NCBI GenBank assembly: GCA_022592445.1
Contig: JABYQR010000312.1
Span: forward strand, 1-52,568
Reading direction: 5' to 3'
Source: Cytidiella melzeri
Taxonomy: Eukaryota; Basidiomycota; Agaricomycetes; Polyporales; Irpicaceae
DNA length: 52,568 nt
The notes beneath the pieces were generated by a model that saw nothing but the letters and a program-made list of their open reading frames with translations, made no database searches and had not been told where the DNA came from. Positions 28,807 to 37,780 of this stretch are shown here, in pieces. The translations under genes and the position numbers were made by a program. Every line of letters begins with the position of its first letter. Within the stretch, counting starts at the first letter, position 1.

Positions 28807-29296
28807 TTCCTTGTTTATTGTCCTCGAGGGCGTAGCCCTATGGTAGACAAAATACATCCTGTAACTACTGCTTACGGTTCTGTATTCAACGTTGACGAAA
28901 TCAAAAGGGTGGTGAGAGGAAGGTGGTTCGCTCGTCACATTTGTCGGGGGTGGGGTTGTATTATCTAGGTGTAAGGTTAGAAAAAGGTGCATAAGGTGCG
29001 CTTTGGCTCGAGGTGCTCTGCCGACTGAACGGGAGAGGCTGGGTTCTAAACCTGCTACCCTTTTCTGAGGACTTGGTCCCCTGGGCTTCGCCTCTTGCGG
29101 TAGCAGGAAGCCGGTCGGTGGTCCTCCACCTCCCGTCGAAACTCCCCCAACCTCTGAGCGTCTTGCCGCGCGTTCGAAGGTGAAAATAGTAGCATTGATC
29201 GTTTCGCCGTTTGTGTTCGGTGCGCGTTGCTCTCTTTGTGTGCTCCCGTCAGTTGTGGTAAGCGTGATACAAGTGAGTACTTCTCTTTGTGTTTCC

Positions 29297-32200
29297 TCAT
29301 CTCCTTTCTCTTTCCCTTTCCCTTCCGTTGTTTCCTCCTTTCCCCTTCTTTCCCTTTTCGCCCGCTTCCTTCGGTAAGGACATGTCCCCTAGTGCTCGAA
29401 TGAAACGACCAGTGGCGTGTATGTATTTGAAGAGCGGTCTCATCAGTTTGGGGTTGTTGAGTAAGTCCGGTACGGAACGTGCTGGTTGTCCGATTTCAAA
29501 GGTGAGTGCGATTCGGTGCCTTTCGTGCGCTGGGCAGTGGAGCAGGAAATGCTTCGTGCTTTCGGATTGCATCTCGCACGCCGGGCACAGCGGTGTCAAT
29601 GCTTTGCCTATGCGGTGTAGGTGCTGGTTCAACGGGGCGTGTCCTGAGCGTAGTTGGAACAGCAGTGCTGCATGTCGTCTCGGGAGTTCTGCGATGAGTT
29701 CGATGAATTTGTTTGAGGGGAGGCTGGAGTCTATGTCTCGGAGTTTTTCGTGTCGTGGTGAGCTGGTCCATGTTTCCGCCGCTGCCGCTTTTAGCTGTGC
29801 TGCCTTGATCTGTCTGAGCTTGGACGTGCTTTGGGGTAGAGTTCTGCGCAGGAAGAGTGGGAGGTTTGTTTGGCCGGAGGATTGTCCTCGCGCTGCCTTC
29901 TTTGCCTCTTTGTCTGCCTCCTCGTTTCTGTCGATGTCGCTGTGTCCTGGGACCCATCGCACCGTAAGCTTGAAGTTACCGTGTTTCGCGCGCAGTTTCC
30001 CAACTGTGTGGTGGAAGTTGTCGAGGAGGTAGTGTGCTGGTCCTGACATCGCCGATCTGGACGCCAGAATGGCCGCTTTATTGTCGAGGGCTATGAATGC
30101 GGGTTCCTCTATGTGCGTTCTGATTCCGTTCAACAGGTGTAGGCCGAGCAGCATCCCCACTAGCTCCGCTTCGTAGACTGTGTGCTCTTCCGAGCTGCCT
30201 AGACGGAGCCTGAGGACTTTCTTCGTGACTCGTCTTTTCCCTTTCGTGTAAATGACTGCTGCCGCTCCTACTCCGCCGTCAACGTCCGAGCCGTCTGTGT
30301 AGATATGGTACTTAGCTCGTTGTCTCCACGATTTGTCATGGCTCTTCGCGTTCTCTTTGTCTTCTTTGATTTCTGTTCTGAAGGCGGGTCTCCACGTCGG
30401 AGGGAATCGCACTGGGGATATCTTTTCTACTTTTCGGGGGTCGAGTTGGTAGCGATGTAGAAGTTCGTGTATGGCGGAGCGGTGCCTCTTTACGTAGTGT
30501 CGTCGTGCCTGTGTGATGTACTTGGTGAGCGGGTGTGATGGGGGTAAGGAGCAGAGACGTAGCGCGGATCGGTGACACAGTTTTTCTATCGTCAGCTGCA
30601 TCGGGGGTATGTTCGCGTGTGCTTCCATGATGTCTGTTGCTGTCGTTCGCATGGCTCCCGTTATCATCAGGGCTGCCTGGCGCTGTACCTGTTCGAAACG
30701 TTTGATATGTCCCGCTGACCCTTTGGCTCCTCGTTCATCGCTACCGCATGAGGGTGGGGAGAGGAAAACGTCGAGGGCGTATAGCATGCTTGGGATGGCC
30801 ATCGCCTGGTATAATTTTTTCGCCATGGACGCGCTTATGCCCCGTTTGGTGTTTGCCATACGCTTAAAAAGGGCTACCCATTGCTGGCCTTTCCCGACTG
30901 CCCGTGCCACCTGTTCTGCCCAGCGGAGTTGGTAGTCTATTTGTACTCCCAGAAACAAATGCGACTTAGCTGGTTTAATTGTTGTGGTTCCTAGGTCTAG
31001 CTCCGGTCCCAGGTCTTTGGCGTTGCGCCTGCAGTTGAGCAGCCCGAACTTCTCGAGGGAGAACTGTGTGTTGTGAGATTCTGCCCATTCGAACGCGCCC
31101 CCCGCTCTGGTCATGTAGCTTTTCAGCTTCTCGTGTGTCTCCTGAAAGCTGCTCCCTATCGTCACAACCGCCACATCGTCTATGTTTCCTGTGGCGTATT
31201 CCCCGTTTGCTGGGTTCGCCGCATCCAAGTTGCTCGAGTTGTAGATTTGGTATGCTATGACGGACGTAGGGCATCCCTGGTCTAACCCTCCCAGTACTTC
31301 GCGTGGTTCGGACTCGTAGTCGTCAAAGCACAGCACTACTTTGCGCCCCGTCATTTTGCGCTCCATCCATTCTACAATCTCCGTTGGTATCCCTCGTAAT
31401 CTCATGTCGTGGAAGAGCTGCGCTGGCGTGACGCTGGGGAAGGCCGCTTTGTTGTCTAAGAACAGTATGGATGCGTATTGGCCTCTTCTCCAGGCCGTTT
31501 TGATTATCGACGTAACGTAGTGTAGCGAATCTGTAGTGGTGCGTCCTGGTCGACCGAGGAAGTGGTTGCTGGATATAAGGGAAAGGGACTCAGCTTTTTT
31601 TGGTCAGAATTTGCGTCACGCACGCCCCTAAGATCTTCGCTATGCTGGGTAAGAGCGCTATGGGGCGGTATGCGTTGGGGAGTGTGTAGTCCTTCCTGTT
31701 GGGCTTTCGTAGTACCACCGTGCGTGTGATTTTCCATTCGTCCGGGTATACGCGTAGCGTGAACGTCGCCTCGAAAATTCGGTGTAGGTACGGGAGGAGA
31801 GTCTCATGGCAGTTTTGATACACCTCGTTTGGGAAGTCGTCGATGCCGGGGGCTTTGTACCTTTTCAGCTGTAGCATGACAGTTCTTACCAGACTTCTCG
31901 GGATACCAGGGAACGTGAAAGCTGGTGGAGGATATGCGGGAGACGCGTTCGCAGTGGGGTCCGGTCCTGGTTTCGGAAAGAAGGTCTCGCGTAACACCGT
32001 GCACTTTGCGTCGTTCGTCTCCGCGAGTTGGGGCCGCTGTAAGTGGTCAGTGTATTGCAGGTGCGGGATCCGTGCCCTACTGCCGTCGCTTTGACCCCCT
32101 TTGATGTACTTACTGAAGTCCCACACGTTGCTCATTTTTACGTCCTCGAGGTATGCGTGCCAGTGGTCTCGCTTTGCGTTCGTTATGGCCTCTTGATATC

Positions 32201-33338
32201 GGTTCCTGGCTCTCCGGTATTCTCGGTGGATCGGGTGCTGTGGGGCGGAATGAAACTGGTACGACATGCGGGCTAGTTTCCTCACCTGGTCTCTTTGTTT
32301 GGAGAGGTCTAGGGTCCACCATCGCTTCGAGAGAGGGCAGGGGTTGCTCTGCGGTACTATTGCCTGTCGCACAGTGCGTAGACTGTCCATTACCTGCTGC
32401 ATGATTCCGTTGAACTCCTCCTCTGTGGCTATGCGTTTGTCTGGGATGTTCCTCGTCTCAATCTCCTTTATCAGCCTGCCTCGAAATTCGTCCCAGTCCG
32501 TGTCTCGCCAGTTCCATTTGGGCTTTGGCTTGCTCTGTTCCGTTTTTATTCGCAATTCCGTTCCAATCGGGTAGTGGTCTGTGTGTGGCGGTTTGTAGTG
32601 AGGGAAAGTCTGGGAGCGGAGCATGTACTCAGCTAGGTTCGTGGACGCGAAAACATTGTCTGGTCGCGTGTGGTTTCCTGTTCCGCGTGCGATGAGGGTA
32701 GGTATGTTGCCTGGGAGAATCTGTTCCATGTCGTGGCTAGCGAGAGTCTCTAGTAGGGGGACTGCGGCGTCAAGATAACCCTGCGTTACAAGGTGTGTGT
32801 TTTCGCTGAGTTCCCACATGGGGTGGTGTCGGTTGAAATCTCCCGCCCAGAGCAAGTGTATTGCGTCTTGGTCTTGGCTTCCATTCGTTCGCGTTTGGTG
32901 TTGGGTAGCGAGGCGTCTGATCATACCTGAGATGGTGCGTATGGTGTTGTCGTGTTTTTGGTCGTTATAGATGTTGATGATGATGATGTGCCCCACCGGT
33001 GTGCGCAGCCGTATGGCGACTGTGTCCGGCGTGTTCAGTTCCAGTTGTTCCCATGAGTCTGTGGTCAGGCGGGTGCTGACAAGAGTTATTGCTCGCGTGG
33101 TGTGTCCCCTCTCTTTCCAATCGTGGTGCTTGGTGGGGTATGCGACCCTCCACGCTCGGGAGGCAGAAGTAAGAGTACAACCTGGTTGCATGTAGGGTTC
33201 CTGGAGTAGCATGATGTCGCAGTCGTTAGCTGAGATTGTGTGTAGAAAGGCCTGCTGTGCGATATTGGACTTAGCGAGATTTATTTGCCATATGCGGAGT
33301 GTGTCCGCTGTGTGTTGTCGCCTCGTCGCGCTATTCAT
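29297..33338 (-). pseudogene. LINE-2 ORF2: endonuclease, reverse transcriptase, RNase H
   Basis: The start ATG (33338-33336) overlaps the ORF1 stop in ATGA. The endonuclease has WQINLAKSNIAQQAF, IMLLQEPYMQP, LLWAGDFNRHHPMWE and TDHYPIGTE. The reverse transcriptase has YKAPGIDDFPNEVY, AYRPIALLPSIAK and, after the break, LDQGCPTSVIAY and GNIDDVAVV. RNase H has YTDGSDVDGGVGAA, EAELVGMLLGLHLL, ALDNKAAI and WVPGHSDIDRNEEAD. The C-terminus adds CPACEMQSESTKHFLLHC, a CCHC motif missing in LINE-1. A run of seven A at 31601-31595 shifts the frame just before the fingers-palm region; six would keep it open. This could be a real slip or a homopolymer error in the read consensus. Every other motif is intact. 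Confidence 0.88.
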
Positions 33339-35119
33339 GACGGGCGGACTGGGATACTGTTGCTGCCTGTGGCATGTGGGCCAGGGAGGGTTTGGGAGGG
33401 CGTGGGGGGTTGGGGGGCGTGGTTTTGTTGCGCGCGGGAGTTCTGGAAGGGGAGCGTAGTCTGGGTGAAACGGGTTGGGTGATGCGAACTTAACTGTCTC
33501 GTTCCCGAGTGCTGTCTCCTCCCTCTCCCCGCGGAGACTTCTATCCATTCACTCCTGAGACCCGCTGGTATGATCTCTTCGTCGTAGGGTTCGTCTGACC
33601 ATCGGAAAGGCGAACCGTGTCTCGCTCTCTCTCTGTGCTGTGTCTCGTGTGTGTGCGTTGTTACTTGGCCGCTGCCTGTGTTGCCTGTGTTACGGGTGTC
33701 GTCAACTGTCTCCCAGCTGGCAGGGTCTGATGCGACCGGGAAAAAGCGATACTTAGCTTCAGGTATCCGCGCGAGCAGCTCCGCTCTCTTTGCCAGGAAC
33801 GTGGGGCATGTTCGGTCCCATGCGCCGTGCCCGCTTTGGTGGCAGTTCGAGCATCGGTACTTCGCTCTGTCTATGACCGTGCATCCTCTCGTGTCATGCG
33901 TGATGTCTCCACAGTTGCCGCAGGTGTCGTGTATTGCTTTGCAGTCTGCCGCTACGTGGCGCGTCCCGATGCTCTGGCACTTGAGGCACCGCCTAGGCTC
34001 TGGGAGGTTTTTCCTCGCTTTCAATGACTTACCGCATATTGAGATGCCCTCCCTTAGGATTCTGTTCGCTGCCTCCGGCGTGGCGATTTGTAACGAGAGG
34101 AGCGCCGTTCGTTGTTGTGCTGTGCGGCGTTCTGGAAGCTTGATCCACCGAGCTTCGGAGACTGTGCCTGCTGTCATATCATTATGGTCTTCGAGTTGTC
34201 TGAGCGCGTTGTGGTCCTGCGCTGCGAAGTGGATGGGAGTGAAATCTATTAGTATCTGGTAAGTGCGGGTTTTGAATGTCACCTGTTCCCCTCCTCCGAA
34301 GTGTTCCAAGAAACTGCGCCTGGTGTCTGGGTTGCTGGCCCATTTCGCGCTCTCTGCCGTGTTCATCTCGTATAATAGTCCTCCGTTGGCCATTCGTCGC
34401 ACTCCTTTGAACTTGACGGTGTCGGGTGCCTTCATGAGTTGTAGCGCCAGATTAGCTTTCTTCAAAAGTACTTCCTCTGTCAGTGTTTCTTCGTTGTCTT
34501 TGGAGGAGTAGCCGTCGACTATGATCTGCCGGTTTTTAATCTCTGCGCGTGCAATGGTGCTGGCGTGAGCTGCTGGGAGTGTGTCGCCTTTAGCTAGAGC
34601 TGCCACTTGTGCGTAAGATACCGTTGTCGCCTGAGCTGAGAGCTGAGTGGTGCGCTCCGACAGAGATTTGGTTGCCTGCGTGATGTTCGTGATTCCTGTC
34701 TCTAGATCTCCTCGTTTGTCTGTTAGGGAAGACGCAGTGCTGGCTACCTTTTCTGTCGCGCTGGCAAGTTTGTTCGTGCTCTCATCGATGTGGTGGAAAG
34801 TCCGCTCCAGGTTCTCCTGTACCAGCTTTGCGATGTGTTTTGCTTGCTGATCTCTCTCGATTGCCTTTGCGTATTCCGCTAGTGCGAGGATGCATTTCTT
34901 TACCGTGGCTGACTTCATGCTGCGTGCGATGTGCTGCAGTGCGGTGGCCAGTCCTTCCGTCGTTGGGGCTCCATCTGGTACCAGGCTTTGTTTCGTGAGG
35001 AAAGCATGAGCCTCGTCTGTGGTCAGAGTCAGAGTCGCAGTGCTGTTGTCGTCTTGCACAGGCGATTCCGCTTCCGAGCGTCTGGGTTGGGTTCGAGTGC
35101 CCGCGCCAGTCTTACTCAT
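33335..35119 (-). CDS. LINE-2 ORF1 protein (Gag-like, three zinc knuckles)
   Basis: The protein has 594 residues and starts MSKTGAGTRTQ. It parallels LINE-1 ORF1: an early conserved block (AHAFLTKQSLVPDGAPT, LQHIARSMKSATVKK), a helical segment, FKGVRRMANGGLLYEM, and three knuckles CLKCQSIGTRHVAADC, CGNCGDITHDTRGC and CSNCHQSGHGAWDRTC. The C-terminus is low in complexity and Pro/Arg-rich. The TGA stop (33337-33335) lies within the ORF2 start, as in LINE-1. It should coat the element RNA and help bring ORF2 protein to it. Confidence 0.88.
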   Translation of the reverse strand: MSKTGAGTRTQPRRSEAESPVQDDNSTATLTLTTDEAHAFLTKQSLVPDGAPTTEGLATALQHIARSMKSATVKKCILALAEYAKAIERDQQAKHIAKLVQENLERTFHHIDESTNKLASATEKVASTASSLTDKRGDLETGITNITQATKSLSERTTQLSAQATTVSYAQVAALAKGDTLPAAHASTIARAEIKNRQIIVDGYSSKDNEETLTEEVLLKKANLALQLMKAPDTVKFKGVRRMANGGLLYEMNTAESAKWASNPDTRRSFLEHFGGGEQVTFKTRTYQILIDFTPIHFAAQDHNALRQLEDHNDMTAGTVSEARWIKLPERRTAQQRTALLSLQIATPEAANRILREGISICGKSLKARKNLPEPRRCLKCQSIGTRHVAADCKAIHDTCGNCGDITHDTRGCTVIDRAKYRCSNCHQSGHGAWDRTCPTFLAKRAELLARIPEAKYRFFPVASDPASWETVDDTRNTGNTGSGQVTTHTHETQHRERARHGSPFRWSDEPYDEEIIPAGLRSEWIEVSAGRGRRQHSGTRQLSSHHPTRFTQTTLPFQNSRAQQNHAPQPPTPSQTLPGPHATGSNSIPVRPS

Positions 35120-36292
35120 TCTCGAGTACTCTAAGTGCTCTTAGCTAAGTTATGGTGCTCTCTACAGTGGTCTAAGGTGCTCAGGAGTGCTCTAGATAGT
35201 CCCTTTGAAGTTCTGTGTCGTTGGCGGCCTCTTCCAGAGAGATTCCCAACCGTGGGAATTTTGTCGCCAGTGATGGTCAGAAGCAAGAGAGGTCCCCTAC
35301 AGCCTGCTGAGCAGCAGACTGCAGTGGAGGTATAGATAAGGTGCTCTCCGGACTTCCTGCATGTTCGTGACCCGGAAACTGAGGCGCGGACGAAAGCACA
35401 TTACTGGCAGCCCTCGGGAAACTTGGTGTTGACTGGTCCACTCGAAACGCGGGCACACGAGGATCTGGCTGAGTCATGATAGAGTGCAAGAGGATGCTGT
35501 GAGTGAATTAAATGTATTCTGCGGCCGAAAACAAAAAGATACAGTGGGATATAGGTAGGCGGACAGAGACGAGTTGCCAAGTCACAGCAGCACCGTGACG
35601 TCACACACTTTCCTAAAATAGAAGGTGCGCTGATATGAGCCCGGTTTCGGGCGCATCTATCGTTTCTTCGTTAGCTGTAAAAGAGCAATACGCCAGAGTA
35701 GTACTGTGAACAGAGAAGAAGACGAGGAGCAACGGAAGATACTTCCAGCGATAACATACCCCGACTAAAGGCGGAAATAAGAAAGCCCCAACTCCACCTC
35801 AAAAGACGAAAGCTAGACATAAGACATAATAGTACGAGACCAGCAGATAGGAATGCTATAGAATGCGAAAGCTAGCACTGAGAGACACGACGACGAAGAG
35901 GCCGATGGAGCCAGAGGGTCGGGCGCTATGAGACCCCAACGGCGAAGACAGGCGCTTAAGCGGCCGTCAGGCACACAAAAAATGTTGAAAGCGAGGAGAG
36001 GGATGCCCCCCCCCCTTGAGGAACCCCCCCTTGCCTCTGACCACATGCAAGACACAAGCATACCATATGCACATAATCATAACACCTATGCCTACTCCCT
36101 CTCTGGATAACCCACACCATGCAAATATCCTCTATCGCTCATACCAGACTAAAGGGTAACCCCTGCCAACCACATAAGCGAGTTACGTACACTCCCCATA
36201 GAAATATCAGAACATGTTCTCGTCCCTTCAAGCCTCAGCGCTACTCCAAGACGTTATAAACGCAAGCTAAGCCAAGAAAACGACAACCACTC
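35120..36292. other. LINE-2 leader, then unassigned sequence
   Basis: The first 100-200 bases are LINE-2 leader. A minus-strand frame at 35489-35277 begins MTQPDPRVPAFRVDQ after a stretch with a weak TATA-like word (CCTATATCC). It could be the N-terminus of a retroelement Gag, but no further domain supports it. From 35640 the sequence is A-rich with an imperfect C-run at 36007-36030 (11 C, then CCCCCCC). No gene is called. Confidence 0.4.
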
Positions 36293-37216
36293 ATGCCCCT
36301 ACTCTCGACAATGTCAGCGAACCTGGGTCTAGATGAAGACACCATCTTTGAACCTAGGCAAACGACCATCTATGTAACTATTCACCAACAGACAGAGCGA
36401 GTTGACATTCAGAACTACGCACCAGACCTAGCTGATGCCAGCTTTCTATCCGATACCAGTGTTGAAGGGCCTCAGCCCCTGAACAACGATGGAGACTCTG
36501 CATCCACAGGAAGCCCGCTTGGAACTATCCAGTTTGACGAAAGTGTTGTAGACCTCCAATCCTCCATCCATTTTGCCTCCCCGCTGTCACAGACTACAAT
36601 CACGACCAGCAGCTCTGAGGAGGAGAATGAAGAGGATGGTGGAAGTGGGATAACAGATACGCAGAGAGCAAGCGTCCATGTGAGGCAAATTCCTAAAACG
36701 CATAACTAACAATCTGATACCCCTAACACCTAGCTCCCCACCACGGTCACGTCCGCCTGGAAGAAATTTCACCTGAGAAGGCTCTGGGAGTGGGTGGCAG
36801 GACTGCGCGCCCCTAAAATCAATGTTGTCACGGCCCACGTCGATGTAGGACTTACGCATAGGCTTGGCCCCCCTACGTGGTGTATCGCAAACAAACCAGG
36901 GAGGAGGCTCTTCCGAGGGGCGCTAATTGTCTTCTTAACGCCAGAGAACCGCGCTACAAACCATGTGTTCCAGATCAACGGAACCATAGGCACGCTCAGG
37001 GGGAGACTAGTCATCACTGCGAGCCCAATGCAGGGAGGGAGAGACATATTCATCATAATGAACCACAACGACTATGCCTACTCGCCTGGAGCTAAAATCA
37101 TGACGACCATTCTTACCTGGATTTGGGGCGAGTTCGACAATCATATCCGGGAGATGGAGGGAGATGAACGCGACGCTACGACGAGCAGAGTCTCGACGCA
37201 GACGTGGTCCGAATAA
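36293..37216 (+). CDS. Two-exon protein of unknown function
   Basis: Exon 1 is 36293-36679 and exon 2 is 36734-37216. The intron (54 nt) has a GTGAGG donor, a branch word CTAAC and the acceptor CACCTAG, and the join keeps the frame (RASVH into LPTTVTSAWKKF). The protein is about 290 residues. Residues 1-125 are acidic and Ser/Thr-rich (TSSSEEENEEDGG). The second part looks folded and basic-hydrophobic (GRRLFRGALIVFLTPENRA, HVFQINGTIGTLRGRLVI, RDIFIIMNHNDYAY, ILTWIWGEFDNHI). I do not recognise the family. It lies 530 bp upstream of LINE-3 in the same direction, so it is either a host gene or a 5' part of an older element. Confidence 0.55.
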
Positions 37217-37738
37217 TGTGTAAGTACTGATGTACTCAAACTGATAAGACGATAACTGGAAATGGATACAGGACGAGGAAAAGATAGAATACATAATGGA
37301 TGCTAGTGCATGCCTGCCAACCTCGTGCTGATAGACTACCATACCGCTACGACCGTCTCTGTCACTATCCCCAGTTTTTATAACTCACTCCATTATCGTT
37401 TGCAAAAGTCAACCAGAACTACTCCCAGGTGCGATGAGGCTGAAAGAAATAACGAGGGTAAGCCGAGGTTTGCACCAACACGAAACCCCCCAGGACTCAC
37501 CCCCCGCTCAACGACCGCGGCACAAAATCCGGAACATAAGATGAACAAATAACCGACCAACATGAGCTGATAACTCGACGCGGAAGCCTGAAGAAACCCA
37601 GAGAAGGTACACGTATGCAAATTACCAAACCTACCCTGACTGAAAGCGCCTCTGCCCAGGATAGTGGGAGGTGCCATGAAAACATGGCCAAACGGACTGC
37701 AAAGGGGTGAGATATAAAAGGGAGCTTGACTGATACAA
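37217..37738. other. Spacer before LINE-3
   Basis: An 80-codon frame at 37310-37552 has no motif and is not called. The right end carries the TATA box described separately. Nothing else was recognised. Confidence 0.4.
37713..37719 (+). promoter_or_regulatory. TATA box 27 bp before the LINE-3 5' end
   Basis: TATAAAA lies in GATATAAAAGGGAG. The inferred first base of LINE-3 (37746) is 33 bases after its first T, the usual distance from a TATA box to an RNA start. If the LINE border is right, the box belongs to the target DNA and could now drive the LINE. Confidence 0.5.
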
Positions 37739-37745
37739 TAACACC
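37739..37745. repeat. Putative LINE-3 target duplication TAACACC (left)
   Basis: TAACACC occurs here and directly after the A-rich tail at 46169-46175. Seven bases is short, so chance is possible, but the right copy abuts the tail exactly. Confidence 0.55.
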
Positions 37746-37780
37746 CAGCACTCGCAATCCACTACTAGCCTGCCCTGACT

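Larger units (their letters stand above)
28753..35119 (-). mobile_element. LINE-2, Tad-like non-LTR retrotransposon, nearly intact
   Basis: On the minus strand the order is ORF1 (35119-33335), ORF2 (33338-29297), a 3' untranslated region and a 51-nt poly(A) tail. ORF1 and ORF2 resemble those of LINE-1 throughout, so the two are sister families. The only break found is one extra base in an A-run in ORF2 at 31595-31601. The 5' leader extends beyond 35119 by an unknown distance (perhaps to about 35330). A target duplication matching GAAGTGGAAGTGG was looked for on the far side and not found. Confidence 0.9.

Noticed and set aside
28684..28968. 94-codon plus-strand frame with a Phe run
   Set aside because: The Phe run is the LINE-2 poly(A) tail read on the other strand.
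35277..35489. 70-codon minus-strand frame resembling a Gag N-terminus
   Set aside because: No second domain, LTR or primer site supports it, so it was only mentioned.
35120..35640. Target duplication of LINE-2
   Set aside because: No copy of the bases next to the tail (CCACTTCCACTTC) was found in this stretch. Only weak partial matches occur.
36007..36030. C-run as a regulatory or structural element
   Set aside because: A single low-complexity run with no partner or repeat; nothing supports a function.
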